Assembly: GCA_964247055.1 (NCBI GenBank)
Contig: OZ176054.1
Span: 7,130,001-7,194,000, forward strand
Direction: 5' to 3'
Source: Paragordius varius
Lineage: Eukaryota > Nematomorpha
DNA length: 64,000 bases
Shown: one piece after another, positions 11,551 to 26,807 of the stretch
Layout: each line of letters opens with the position of its first letter
How positions within the stretch are numbered: the first letter of the stretch is position 1
The notes under the pieces: model-generated
Told to the model about the DNA's origin: nothing
Database searches by the model: none
The model's input: only the letters and a program-made list of their open reading frames with translations
Made by a program: the position numbers and the translations under genes

Positions 11551-14500
11551 TTAATATAATTGTTGACGATTATCATCGCCATAACTTTTGTTATTACTAA
11601 TATTCATAAAATTGGTGTATTGATATAATGGTTTTTCCATTTGAGATTGAGCTTTGGTTTGTAAGTTTCCGCAATCATTTACCTTATTATTCAAGTAATT
11701 ATTTTTGTTGGAATAATTTATCATTGAAACATATTCGATCCCATTTTTGGTAGCATCAAAACCATTCGTATTAACATTACCATTTAAATGTGAATTACAA
11801 TTTTGAATGGTTGGACTTCGTAGCAATACGAGTCTGACAGTATGTTCCCATGATTTAATGAGTTCTAGAGCTTGAGCATGGGTTAAGGCATCAGTTTTAA
11901 CTCCGTTAATTTCTAGTATTTGGTCACCAACCTATTGTAAAAAATATTTGAAACAAAATCTAATCATAAGAGTTAGTTTTAGGAAAGAGACATAAATTAT
12001 TCTAAAATTTGGATCTTAAAAATGACAAACATTTGTTTGTTTTATAGAAGTTAAATTTATTTACTAAGAAATATATTATTAATAGAAAACTTTGCTAATG
12101 CAAAGTAAAGATTTAAGCATAAAAATTATTAAATATGTGCGTACATGCAGAATTTTTTTTCTCGATACATTAATTGAAAATCCTTTTGAACAATAATAAA
12201 CTTTCAACAAATTTTTATCTTCAAATCAAAACCTGTATGCGACCATCCTTGTGAGCTGGTCCAGAATCCGCAATGCCATAAACGTACAAAGGCATGTTTT
12301 GAAATTCTTTGCCTCCGCGTATGCTAAATCCAAAACCACGGGTACCTTTAAAAAGTTCGACAGAAAAAATGTGCTTATTATTTGGGCCATTTTCTTTGGG
12401 AATTGTCTGTTGTAAAGTGGTTGTCAGTCCAACTTTGCTAACGTAATGATTGGTTTGTTGCATTTGTTCTTGGTATGAGATCATAGATTGTTGGGATGTG
12501 GTGTGAGGAGGATACTTCCCGATTGACGAATAAGAGTATTCCGGAATAAATGGTGTTAATCCATTATTTGTGTTACCTACAGCGTTTAAAAATATATAAT
12601 TGTCACTTAAAGGGAAGAAGTCGTGATCAAATTTTTTAGATTTATATTATAAATTTACTGTTTTTTACATCGTATTTTTTGGATATAAAATTAAATTTTT
12701 AGACACAATATTAACTTTGCCTGATGTTAAATCTTTAAAAATGTACCTAAATTACAAGAATAACATCCCATCAAATGGTTATATTTAACAAAACATTGCA
12801 AAATGTAAGCATAAATATACAAGGTTGAATTTATTACCATTTGCGATAATATTTGGTTTATTGTAGTCATTAACATTGATACTGGGTGGAGATGTTCGTG
12901 ACAATAAACTAAGATCAGATATACTATCGGCCAAATCTGCGCCAATCTGATCGTTGCCCAGACTATATTTACTAGTGCCCGCGGTTGAAACTGTAAGGTG
13001 TAGCGTTAAACCAGATCTTTTTATAAGCTCAACAATTTGTTGATGGGTAAAGTGAGACGAGGTTTCAGACTCAGAAACAATTGTTTTATCCAAACCATGA
13101 TGATGGGTGTCTTCAGACTGTTTTATCGTAGCACTAGCACGGGGTTGAATATCGATACCATTTATAGCCATTATTTTTTGGCCTCGATGGAGGTCAGGGC
13201 ATCGTGAAGCAGGTGTGTCGGGTAATATTTTATCTAGAGATGAAAAATTTATTAAAATATTTTAATTTTGGTTGGATTGAATTTTAAAAGTAAGAGCGAT
13301 ATAAAATTTGTGCATTCTCTCTCTAAAAAGAAAATTATAAAACAATAAAAATCTCAGCTTCAAATTGTATAAAAGTAGGTAAAAAGAATTTTTAATTTTA
13401 CATTATATTAGGCCATTATTTTCCTAAACCCAATACATGTGTACAACACTGGGGCCCAAATAGATGCCTCCGAAAATAATATTTTATCAAATTAACGAAG
13501 AAATTTCATAATTTTCAATAGCGAAAAATTTTATAATACCATTTACAATTCAAATTCAATTTAAAAATAAATTGTGTTTTCGGGCCAATATATATTAATA
13601 TGAAATAGATCTTTATGTCTTAGTTTTTTATTTTTTCAGTATTATTATATTATTAGAATTTTTAAATAATATAAAAAAATATAGGTAATATTTAATCTCA
13701 AAAAACCATAATTTATTTTAGGGTGAATTTATGTTGTCAAAGGGTAATTTGAATTGTTCAAGGGTTAGTTTGAAGTGTAAATGGTATATATTAATATTAT
13801 TCATTTTTGATGCATTCATTCCTGAGATATCGCTTAAAACGCAATAATAATTAAAAAAGAGAAAAATGCGACAAACCACATATTTCATTTTTCCTATCAA
13901 ATAATTTTACATGGTGAATAAAAATATAGTATTTTAATCAATAATTTTTCAAAAAAACAGATAAAACATGTAGTTACTAATGAAAGAGCCTGATTTTCCA
14001 TCCATCGATGATAGAATGATGAATCCAAATCCTTCATTTAGATTAGGTCGGTGTAAGGTACAAGTTTTGATATTATTATTATTATTATTATTTGGTAAAC
14101 TTGAATTCAATATTGAAATATTATTTCTATCGCCATCATTAACATTTTTGCTAAGGGGTGATGGTGAATTTATCATAGTTTGAGCATCTGGACTATTGGT
14201 AGTACCATAATCTATATAGATTTGAAATTTTTGTTTGTTATTGTTTTTCAAAGCGGATTTTTTCAGCAAATGGTTTTATTATTTATCGAAAATGAGCTTT
14301 AAAAATACAAAAAACTTGAAATAAACGATACTTAAGCAAAGTAGATGAAATTCATATGATTGGATATGACTTTTGACCGGTAAAAAATAAATCAGTCTCA
14401 CCAGTTAATAACTATTTATTAGCAATAATAGTTAACAAAAAAATGACAAAATAAATTTAACTGGTTCTTTGAAATTGACAAACCTTATCCTTGTCATAAC

Positions 14501-17500
14501 CCTAAATAATAAATAAAACAAAAAATCACATGGAAATCCTGGAGGTGTTTTTCCATTATAACGAGTTAAACAATCATTCAATTTCTCCTTAATATGGTCA
14601 TATCGACTTTCTGATCTAGATTGTTGTTGCTGTTGTTGATTATTTATATTTGCCGCCATTTTTTCCGCTTGATGTGGAGGTGGAGTGTGAGCATTAAGGG
14701 AATTTTTAAACCCATTTTTATGATAGGATTGCGATATTTTTGGTGGTGTTATTTTAACCTCATTCGCATTATTAGCCATAAAATAATACGGGGAGGAATA
14801 TTTATTATCCTTATTTTGAGCTTGTTCAAACGCAGAATCCCGCAGCAAATTATCCAATGAATCACCCATTCTCGGTTGTATTTTGGAGTTAAAGGGTTGA
14901 TTGTTTTGCCTTTGAAGTGTTTTTGTTTTATCGAATTCCGCCAACATCTTCATATCATGGTCCACATCATCTTTCAAAAATTTAAATTTGTGTGGCAAAG
15001 TGTGATTACTATAATCGGTACATAAAGTACTATCCTTCCGATGTTTAACTGCTTTAGGGGTTTTAATATGGTTATTGTTGATGTTGTCATGACCATTCAA
15101 ATGTTTGAATATGTTTGTTGGTTTTGCTTTTTCAGACGGGTATGCGTGAACAATACCTCGACAAATGATAATTTGTATAACATTAAAGACTGGAATGGAA
15201 TTAAATAGGTTGAGAATGTCAGAATATGAGTAGCCCAAAACATTAACACCATTGACATAAACCAATATATCACCTGTGATTAAAATTATATGTTTAATTA
15301 TATGTAAAAAGAATTAAACTTACAAAATTTATCAAACCTTTGAGCAAATTTCCATCTCGAAAAGCAGGAGAATCTGGAACAATTTTATTGACAAACAAAA
15401 ATTCTTTGTCACGTTCACCGTGTCCTAGAATGGTAAAACCAAACCCGCGCTCACTTTTAGCTAAATGAAACCCAAGTAAACGGCCTCCATACTTTTCACT
15501 GAGTTGTAATGGATCTTTCGTGAATATAATTACATCATTATTCCCACAATGATTCAACTGTTTTGTACTTTGTGAAAAGCAGCCGTTTGATATTTTCGAT
15601 AAATCTATATACATACGGTATACAAACTATTTTTTCAAAAATTAATTTTAATTAATGGGCTTATGACTGGGCTTCTCAATATTAATATTTATAAGGCCGA
15701 ATTTTTCGTAAAACCAGAATAAAAAGGTTATAACCAACCTGATATTTTAGATTATATTATAGAACCGAATATTAAGTGTGGTTTTTAATTTATCATATGA
15801 AAGGGAACATCTTAAACTAGCCAAAAACATGCAAATTATTTTTTACTATTACTATTATAAATTAAACTAACTAAAAATACCAATAAAAGTATGATTATAA
15901 TAATAATATCGGGATTATACTTGTGAAAGATCGATTCTTGTAATTTTTGTCGCGGTCAATCAAGCTAATAGGGTGATCGATATAATCTAACCTAGTATTT
16001 AGAAATTAAAAATTTTAACGAAAATATACAGCTGGAATTTTTTGAATTCTTATAAATTCCTTGTTAGTGCAAAGTTAAAAACTAATTTAAATCGTTTTCA
16101 AAATAATGCAATTGGATCGATTCATGTGCAAATATAAAGTATTTTGTAGATTCATCAAGTTTTTAAATTTGAAAATATTTACAATGAGAGATTTGAATAT
16201 TACAATGTTTAAAATGTTTATCTCTATGACCATCCTTATTTTAAAATTAATTTTAAAAATATGCAAACTTTCCATTCTGTAAAGCAGACGATTTTTCAAC
16301 AAAATTGTTAGTATTTTGTGGTTGTTTGAAAGTATCGTTTGGCGATATATTCAAAGTTGCGTCCCACCGTTTTATTTTACTTTGGTCATTAGTGATGTTG
16401 GAATTATAATGAATGTAATTGGATTTATAAATGCTAGATTGTATAGTGCTTAACATATCTGTTGTCCCAGATATAATGGATGATGTCGGGGAAAATACTG
16501 TTTTTGCCGAAGATTGTAAATTGGTATTTTCTCTAATATTGATTTTAGAATTATTTATTAAGGTGCTAACAGGTTCGTGCCCTATGATTATGGGAGAATA
16601 CTTGATATGATCGCATGACAATTGATTTCCTTTAAGTTGTGTAGTCTCACTTTTATTGTTTACTGAATAATTTGATTCGTTGGACACAGTTCGATTCAAT
16701 TTATTTGAAATGTGAGTGTGCTTTTTAGTATCAAAATCCTGGATCGTGTTAAAAGTTTGATCTCGTATATCATGAGTTATTGGTTCTGGATTATTAACGT
16801 GCAAGGGTGATTGAAAAGAATCTATTGATTTGCCTACCGGATCGGAAGGGATTGATTCAATCGAATGAGCTGATAAGGAATTTAGTGAATTCAGCGTTTC
16901 ACAGGATACGATAGATGTTTGATCCTTCCCATTTAATGGATAAGGAGGTATTTTATTACTTTGGTTTTTATTACGGCTGTTGTATTCAATATCAATGGTA
17001 CACGTTAAACTTTTTTGTAGATTTGAGTGCTTTTCGCAGAGTGATTCGGGTGTAGTACTGCTATTATCTTCCGATGTTTTAGCTATATTGTCCGTTTTTT
17101 GATCAGTGGTAGGGTAATTAATTGGACATGATTTGATAGAAGTTTCATATAAACTCGTAGGTGATTTGGGAGATGAACTAGTATTGCTACTTAAATTAGT
17201 GGAATTTTCTTTCAAATCGTTTGGAATTATTGGCCGAGGCGTTCCATATAAATTACCTAAAGTAAATATTATTGTGATATCAAGCCGATAAATTATAAAA
17301 ATAATATAAAACGTTTTGTGAACATATAACTTCACATAATCATTTCCTGATTATAATCATTAACCTGTTTTGATTGGTACTCAATAAACTACCTATCTAC
17401 CTACCGCATTACTTCAAGTATATATAACATTTTATCGTACAACACTTTTGTGTTGTAATATTTTATGTGCTTAGCAATATGGATTGTAAATCTTTACAAA

Positions 17501-20500
17501 TATCAATGAATATTAATGAATCAAGCAATTAATATCGTGATTCATGCATTAAATTAAAAAAATTCCATTTCAACATTATTCCACAGAGGCGTGAAAAATA
17601 AGGTATTTAACCTCTATTTCCACAAAGTAAGTTTTTTTAATTTCAATGTGTATACCAAAAAAAGTTATTATGTAAAAACTCAAAAATAATAATTTTGCGC
17701 AATATAATATCGGTATATTATTACACACAAAACAATTTATCACTTTTCCTTTGATCTAATCTAGCTGTTATTATCTGTATCGAAACCAAATTATGATTTC
17801 AATGAATCTACATTTTCTATTGCATTCAAAAAGGATAAATAAAGGTTATAACTAATATATTTGTTTTGTCGAAAATCCCCAACGCAACAAGGGTACCATT
17901 GAGCTGATGAAAAATGGCCAAAATTATACATTTATAGTATATATGACAATAATGAATATTATCAATAATCTGTTATATGCGAAATGCATCGGAAAGATTA
18001 GAAATAATAAAAACATAAAAAACAACGAGTAAAATTGTGGACATTGGGATTACATACGATGCTATTTAAAATTGATTAAATATATTGACAATAAGCTCAT
18101 TAAAGTTTTATAATAATACTTATTTTAATAGCTAAGTGAGAATTAATTTTGACAAAGAAATAAAATTTAACCTAATTAGATAATGTGTACCTATGATAAA
18201 ATATAATAATTAGATCGATTTAATACAAAGTTTATAGTTTACCGATGTTAGAAATATATTTAAAAAATTACCTTCAAATATTCCAAATTCAATCAATTGA
18301 CCAGTTTTTTGAAGAGCTGTAAATTGATCGAAAGATAAAAAATTATAGTCGACACCATCCTGTTCTCCGTGTCTAGGTGGCCGGGTTGTACCTACAAAAA
18401 ATGCAATATAAAAAATTATACCGCTTGAAAAATTATTGAATAATTTAATATTATTTATTAAATGTATATACATAAATTTTATATTCACCCGACTAACTTT
18501 AAATAAATTAAACTTTTGGCACCATATAAGAATATATTAATCGCAATATATAATGAAAAAACCTAAGCTAATTCATATGAGAACTTTCTAAAACAATTTG
18601 GTTATATTCCTTAATGCTCATGTATGAATAGCGGTACAAAATTTTACATATTTTTTGAATATTTAATTTATTACCCGTTAATAATTTAAAATATAATTTA
18701 TTCATAATATATTTATATATTCGTAATTAGATAGATTTGGCTCAAATAGTTTACAAATTAAAGTTTAAAATAATTTAAGTATTTATCAAATTTAATTTTA
18801 TATTATGAATATAAATTTTTTATTAACATACCAGTTATTTGAATATAGCCAATGATTGAAATTTATGAAATGATATTTTCATTAATTACAGTACAGTTGT
18901 AATATATATAATTCCAAAAAATAGCTTATTACCGTAAGTTTTAAGTATTATCATTAATTATGATTTGATTAATATTGAACTATAAAAAATTTATTAATAA
19001 AAATATAGGCTCCTCTTTAAAAAAAACGACGCTAGAATGATACAAAATTCCTGCTTGGTATTTTAAAATCTTGCAAAAATATTTAATATTTATAATAATA
19101 TAAAATAATATGTTACGATAATTTTTATCATTTTGAAAAAAAAATTATTAGCTAGAGTATGACACATAAACACAATGATGAGAGAGGAATAATATGCATT
19201 TCAGGTATTTTAAATATTCAAGTGTTGAGCAAACACACTTTCGAATATGCATATTTAATGCATAAAATAAGGAAAAGTTGGTTTGTATTCTATACTAATT
19301 AAAGGTAAACCTTACAGCAAAGTATGGTATAAAATTGAACTTGTTCACAATAAAAACAAAAATGGTATATCAAAGTAGGGGGAAATATAGTTTTATTATA
19401 ATCAAAAGAAATTTGACATCATACGTTACTGTATAGCAATATTAGGGATTCAATAACTACAATCATTATTATGTATCATAAATATCTGGTCAAACGACAA
19501 TTTATCCTTAATATAAATTTTATGAAATAATTATATTAATTTAATGTTTTGTAATTTATTCAACAATTATGTTCTACAGGTCGACACATCTATGAGGCTT
19601 AAGACTATTTTAGCAGTGATAGCACAATCTAATGAAACATATTACACATTTTGACAAAATTAATGAGCTTTTTTGAAAAAAATACCAAGTATATTTAACT
19701 TTTAGTTGAAGCTAAAATTTAATTAACCATTTATATACAACATCGATTCTCATGTCCCATCTTTAGGTAGGTAAATAAAATCTAAAGATTTAGATATTAT
19801 TGCTCAAAATGTTATATAAATTAAATTACTATCTAATAATAATATGGATTGATCCCGAAATTCCGTAATCCATAATTAAAAAACAGTGGAGGAATTGCAG
19901 GTTTGCGCCTCGGAATAATTTAGGAACTCTTTTTACGTTTTATATTTAAATTTGGTTTATTTGCCCTTTAGTGGAGAATCCCAAGCTAAAATCTTGCGGT
20001 CCGACAGTGTTGAAACAACTCTTATACTATCACATGTGATAAAACCAGAGGCATTAGAATAAAGTTATAAAACAGAACATTATTTCTTTATGATATTTGT
20101 CCGTCGTCAAGTTAAATTGAGTTTTTATAAAAAAAAATACAGAGTTCGCAAGCAAACCAATTATTTAATTAATATTCTGGGGTGTAAGAATTCTTCAGCA
20201 GCTTCTAAATGTATCGAAAAAGTGTTTTTATAATATCTTAAAGTACTTTTATACCGTATGCAGCTTCATCATGAAATTGCCTTTAACAAATTGCTAAAAA
20301 TTAATTTTTAGGCAAAAGTATGCATTTTTAAAAAAATAACTATTTTATAGTTTATTCTAGCATGTATTAAAAATTCTCGGCATTTTGCATTTATTTAAAG
20401 AAAACTAGCCCGTTTTAGAGGGGTGTGATATTTTGAACTTATTAGCCAACATCGAATAATTAATATATTTCATGAAATATATTAACAAAATATTTTGGTA

Positions 20501-23500
20501 TCTTTAATTTCTACCATAAAAATTATTAGACATAACATATGCTAAGGAGTATGCCAAAAGTGAAAACCTTCTTAAATGACTCATAAGCGTTAAAACCAAA
20601 GCACCATTTTGACATCTCTATCTCAGAATTTTGATCCCACTACTTCCATAAAAGCACAATGATCCCTTTTTTGTGTAAAAAACTTTTGAGCTTAAAAACT
20701 GGTGAATGAACAGATATGTTTCTCTATATCAAATAGCGTAGAAAAGGCGTTTTTGATACATTATAAGAGGGTCTATGCATACTTATAATATCTTTTCGGT
20801 ATGATAAAAAACCCTCTTTTTTCGCATAACAAAATATGTAGTTTAAAATTATTTTAATCTTATATAGCGGTTTCTATGGTATTCTTAGTTATAATAAATT
20901 AAGTAAATATTAGAAGCAGTCTTTTAATAATTTCTTGAATTGACGTCGTTCAAATACCATTTTTTAGATTTTGTTCTTAATGGACTTGGACGTCATTTAC
21001 GAAAAATTATAGACTTATAATCAAAGCTAGAATCAATAATCTTCCATACACTTACATAACAAAAATAATTGAGGTGACATTAACTCGGTATATAATATTA
21101 TGTTTAAACCACCTAATGTAGCAAGATGACGCGATTTTCTGATTTTGGCTAAATATAAAAATTTAGCGATATATTTAAAGACCTAAGAACAAAATTAATT
21201 TTGTGTTATGAATATATAATTATTTTAAAACTGTTTCCAGGCTTAAAAATAATTCCTAATTATCATTTTACACACTCCGTGATAATAAATATATTTTATC
21301 AGAATTTTTTGTGTGCATTGTACCAAGATGTAGTCATGTTTTTTCCGGTTTTTTGATTAAAAAACATGTAATTTTGAAGGGAAATTAACAATTCATTTTA
21401 TTCATATAATACATCGGCTTCTAAACATTTCGCCCATCTCTCAGGTAGTGTATTGACTTCCAGAAAAACTGATATGCGGAAAACCATTCAACAAGAAAAA
21501 GCTTTCGAAATTATTGAAAAGCTTCTCTGCGAGGGTGTGCCCCATTGATGCAAAGTAGTATTAGTCAGATAGCGCCAGGTCAGGAGAGTGCGGATGCAAA
21601 AGAATTTTTCATCAAAGCGATAAGGTCTTTTACTTGTTTTACTCTGTGAAACGGAGGATTGTCATTTAAAATAACTTTGCCATGACTCCAGACTAATTCC
21701 GGTCTTTTTTTATGCAGGTTTTATTTTAATCATTTGTTGGCGATAGCGTTGTAACGGTTTCACTGGGTTTCAAAAATTCATAATACACAATATCTATCAG
21801 GTCCCACCAGACACAGAGCTCGGTCTTTTTATCAAAGCATTAGGCATTGGTGTCGATTTGGAAAGGTAGACATCACAATCTTTTCGCTTTGGCTTTAAAA
21901 AACTATTTATCACCACCCCCTCAATTCGATTACAAAATAATTTTTCGGGACTTTGAGCAGCGTTCTAAAAGTTACTCTGCGATTTTGGATTTAGTGTTCA
22001 TTCAAAATGTGGGCCCTTTTATCGGGTTGATTGGTCTTTCTCAATGCTCATAGATATTTGATGTTTTTTGTGAAACATGTAATGCTTCTGCCTATTGTTG
22101 TTAAGTATGAAATAACTCTTGTACTTTAGCGTCATCGCAGTTGTGATCCATTAGAGCCAAACTCTTTCGCATGTGTTAATCGATAAAGCATGTCCACCAT
22201 ATGTTTCTGCCTTTTTCTTCGGATGGCAATGCGTTCCGAAGATGTTCTTTTTCCGCACAAAATCCGACATAATAATTGAATGATAAAAACAATACGTTAC
22301 CTTTTAGTGGGCTTAAATAGTGGGTGTTTTTGGTTTAATGTTAAACGACAAAATGGGGTCTTTATCAAATTAATCATCTGCACATTTTTAGCTGACGTAT
22401 TCTCTTATTTAAATCGCTAATAACTTATGAATATGATATTTATATATATATATGTCCATAGGGTTCATGTCATGGATGCAAAAAAAATTTTATTGTATGG
22501 CACTTAATAACTTAAAAACCGAATGCCTTCGTTTCCAAAACAAGTTATTTGAATTTTTCTTAAAAAATAATGATAAATTCAAAAAAAATGAAATAAATAT
22601 AATACTATTAATTTGAGAAAATCAATATGTATTTGTCATATTTCATATATTCTCGTTTTTGACTAATACTTATGTTATAAACATCTCAGAAATCATTGCC
22701 TAAAATAGGTATTTTCCTATTCAATAATGGTGAATATCAATTATATTTAAGTTATATTTTTCTAAAGGTATCTATATTTTACTTGTTAGTTAATTTTAAA
22801 ATAGACGGTTTTTAACGTTAATTCAGATGGTATAAGGTTGGCTTTGTTTTTCAATTTAAGTTTTTGGTTTTTAATTATATTTCTGTAATCATTGAGTACC
22901 AAAAATGAAGTTATTGAACCATAAAAACAGTGCACACAAAAAAATACTGGTGAAATATATATATTTTGATAGAAAAGGCTATCAGGGTCCTCAATATGCT
23001 ATTGGTTTTGGTCCTTACGAGTGTTATAAGAAATTTCTTTGCAGTTTGTGTAAATGGTCCACAAAAAATCGAAACCACATTATGCTAAACAAAACTTTTT
23101 TGGTGAAAGCCAAATGCTTCATTCCAAAAATGTCATTTAAATATAAGCTTCAGGATTATGAATATCTAAATGATATGTGCGGTTAAAATACTGGAAAAAA
23201 AGTAATCTTAATTTTTATGTTGTCAGCCAAAATTGAAAAATCGCATTATCGCATATTAGGTCAAATAAAATTGAATACAATAGATGAAAACGCGTCAAAT
23301 AAATTTTATTTGTTTAAATATAGGATAAGGATAATTTTGGATGCAAAATTATCAGAATTTACATTTTTTCGGAGGGTCCTAGAAAGACTTACACGAATAT
23401 AGGCTAAAAAATCGGACTTTGCGTCGCATTTGAATGTAAAAAACTTGTTACATGTGTTAAAAGATTTTAAGTTTTATCAAAACAATCATGTGTTTACTTT

Positions 23501-26500
23501 ATATATAGAGTTTACCCAATTATAGCCTTCAAAAATATAAGCTTTAAAATGAAAATTTTTCGAAAAGTTGCAAAGCGGAAGCTGAGTATAATATTTACAA
23601 AACATTCAATATATATTATAAATACTTTTTCCATACAATTCGATGCAGAAAAAAGATGTCTCATCTAAGATATTTCGTTTGGGGTTTTTTTTTACCCGAA
23701 AATCTTGATTATATATTTTTAGCGATTTGCCTTTTAATACCCTCTTTAGGGAATTTCGATATTCATAATTCTGAAGTTTTAGCTATCGAATGATATATCA
23801 TTCCTTAAACTTTATTTTTTGTTAGTGCAATACATGTGGTATGTGATAGCTAAAATTAAGAAATTACGAATATTAGCAAAATACTTAAGTATATATTAAT
23901 TTCTCTTTTAATTTATACAGGGGGTCTCCAGAACAATTGGCTTTCAGACCTTCGTCCATGCGACCGCTTGCTTTTTTTAAAAAAAATAATCAAACTTAAA
24001 CCGTGCTCATATAAATGGGTGATTTTTTTATATATCATTAAAAATAATAACTTTTAAATACCTATTTATTGAAATAAAATTAGAATTCTTTAATATCCGG
24101 CGCCTCTTCAACTATGGCGCCTGGCATCAGCCCCCGTCCCGCTAGCTACGTGTCTGTTGGCTTTCACACAATTTTTGAACCCCAGATTTTTTTTTAAACA
24201 TTCATTTTAAATTTTTAAAACAGGAGGGCCGCATGTCGGACAAACCGGAGAAGAGTATAAATCAGGAATATTTCTTGATCCTATACAAGATGATTTTAAA
24301 ATCTTGTTTATAGATTCTGACCCTATCAAAACAAACGACTGATTTTAAAATATACAATAACAAAAATTTGATATTAATGTGTAATTAGAAAGCTTTCTAA
24401 AGTTAATTAAAAAAATCCAAAAAAATGGCGGGCGAAAAAACTTTTTATGAGGATTTTTTACAATATTACATTTGTTAAAAAATCAAAGTGAAAAAAATGC
24501 ATGTATTTAAATTTAGCCCAATATCTTATAGTATACTTTTTATGATCAAATTATAAAATGCCCTGGGCCAAAAAACCTCAAAATATAATGAAGTGTAGAT
24601 GGTAATTAGATATTGTTGTAAAAATTTAATGTAAAATGGCGTTTACTCCCATTTTTAAATGAAGCGGCTTATTATTTTAAAGCGCTTAACTATTGGTACA
24701 CTGAAAGTACTTCTTGAATCCATATGGTCTTTGGGTTTTCTTAAAATTTGCTTCAAATATTTTTACACAGAGGCGTATTTTATTAAGGGTAAAACTCCAT
24801 CCAGCCTATTGAAAAAAGTGGAATGAAGTTTTTGCTTTCATACTAAAATAGCAATCCTTACATAAATCATATGGTCTCATGGGTTTTCTGAAAATTTGCT
24901 TAAAATAATTTTTATATGGTGGCATATTCAACACTTTGGTTTAACATAAAAAAGGGCTCGTAGTTGAAACTTATATTAATTTTATATGGCCTCATGGAAA
25001 TTCGCTTTCACGTTAATGCGAATTTTACAAAATTAAAGTTCTATCCACCGGCTGATTCAAAAAGCTTTGGTAGGATTATTGTACTTCTACTGGGTATACA
25101 AACCCTTAATAGTTTAACTAGAAAAAATTTCTTTCATAATATATTGGCTAATTGAAAAAAATAGCCCTGATGCTCGGAGCAATCATGAAAAATAAAAAAA
25201 ATCTATAATTGAAAATGAGCCACACACGTTCCTGGATTGTTTCAATGACATGATTTTTGGGGAGTTAGTTTTTCAAAAAATCCCTTATTTTGTCATGCAA
25301 TCTAAAAAAAAGGGGCTCGACTATGTTGAGCATTTATAAATGAGTAAGAATTTTTGACGTTTGAATTTGTTTGAAAAATTTTCTTAAGCCAACATTCTAT
25401 ATTTATTATTTTTTCATTTCAAAACAAATCGGATTTCATAGCTTTTATCGGTTGTCGTTCAGGGTTTAAATATATAATATGTTGATATTAAAAATTATGG
25501 GCACTCTCTTAACTGAAGCGTAATCCTTTACTGTAATTGTTTCATTAGGCTGTGTAAAAATTAAAAAAAAATCGTTTCGAAAATTGGCAGCATAAAAAAT
25601 TACTTTGCCCTTGTTTTTACTCAATTTTCGAGTATCATTGTGTCATGGTTTTAGCTAATTGATGATATTGACACTAAATTAACTTTTCGTGCGCAACGCG
25701 TAATATAATTAAAATAACCCAAAATATCGCTTTATAAAAATAATTTAATAGAACACTCTTAGGAATTTGGATCTTAATGATTTTAGAACTTCATAATACC
25801 TATATATTCATACAATTATAAACTTGTTGTCTAGAAGCAGTTTTTTAGAAAAGGTATAGGCCCATTAAAATAAAATCGGTGATCATATTCGTTTTCAAAA
25901 ATTTAAAATAAACAGTTTTTCCGACGAAGGACACATTCAAATTAAGTAATGATTTTTTATTTGACAATGCGCCGATATTGATCAGTTTTTTAATATTAGT
26001 CCCGGTTAAGTAAAAGTTTATTGTAATATACATTATTTACATTAATATCTCCCTTGTATATACATTTTTTAATTTGTATCAGACAATTATATCTAATAAT
26101 TTCATCATTCGTTGGCTTAAAAATTTCATCCCCTAAAATGAGATATCTTTGTATTGATTTAAGCGCCATTTGAGATATATAGATTTTTGGGCTCTCAATA
26201 CTAGTATTTTTATACTTTTAATTTGGAAAAATTAAGTTAGAAAATAAACCTAAGATATTTTTCAATATTTGAATTTGAAATTGTCTGAAACGGCTGTCAA
26301 AAAAATCAAAATTTGTGTTTATGGTTTAATGCAAATTTTAAAAGAGGTAGAATTATAAATGTGCAAAGAATCATTTTGAAAACCGGTCAAATTTTGTAAT
26401 AAATTCCTTAAACTTTTCTAGTTAAATATAGCATACTTGCAATGCATTCAAAATATTGTTCATTGTTTATTATTTTGTAAAAAATGTATTCAAAAACAAC

Positions 26501-26772
26501 ATGATTTAAAAAATTTGTGTTACCTCATTAAAGCTATATATATATATATATATTTCAGTATCGTTTTAAATTAATTATAAATAATTATACGAGTCAAAGT
26601 TCTGATATAATTTGTTTTATACTTTTTAGACTAAATAATTATTGTTGTTTTGCACAACAGGTTGCAAGCAAAAACATCTTGATTTAAAATTGAATTATAA
26701 TTAAATTGACATTTATTTAAATAAGGTAAAAACGTTTAAACTAATGGAAATTATACAATGTTAAAAATTAAA

Positions 26773-26807
<35 letters not shown>

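Noticed and set aside
14621-14860. Plus-strand open frame of 79 codons rich in Leu/Ile
   Set aside because: Antisense to the Asn/Gln-rich MAGI linker exon; the hydrophobic composition is a mirror of that.
15627-16300. Hidden WW-domain exons in the MAGI intron before PDZ1
   Set aside because: No minus-strand frame with a paired Trp or W..P pattern is present, and flanking exons already join in phase.
22905-23402. Two plus-strand open frames
   Set aside because: They run through family B repeat sequence, and the other copies of the same repeat do not keep the frame.
23925-24260. G+C-richer island in MAGI intron 2 (GGCGCCTGGCATCAGCCCCC and neighbours)
   Set aside because: No pol III boxes, inverted repeat or coding frame could be made out. 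Noted as unassigned rather than called a feature.
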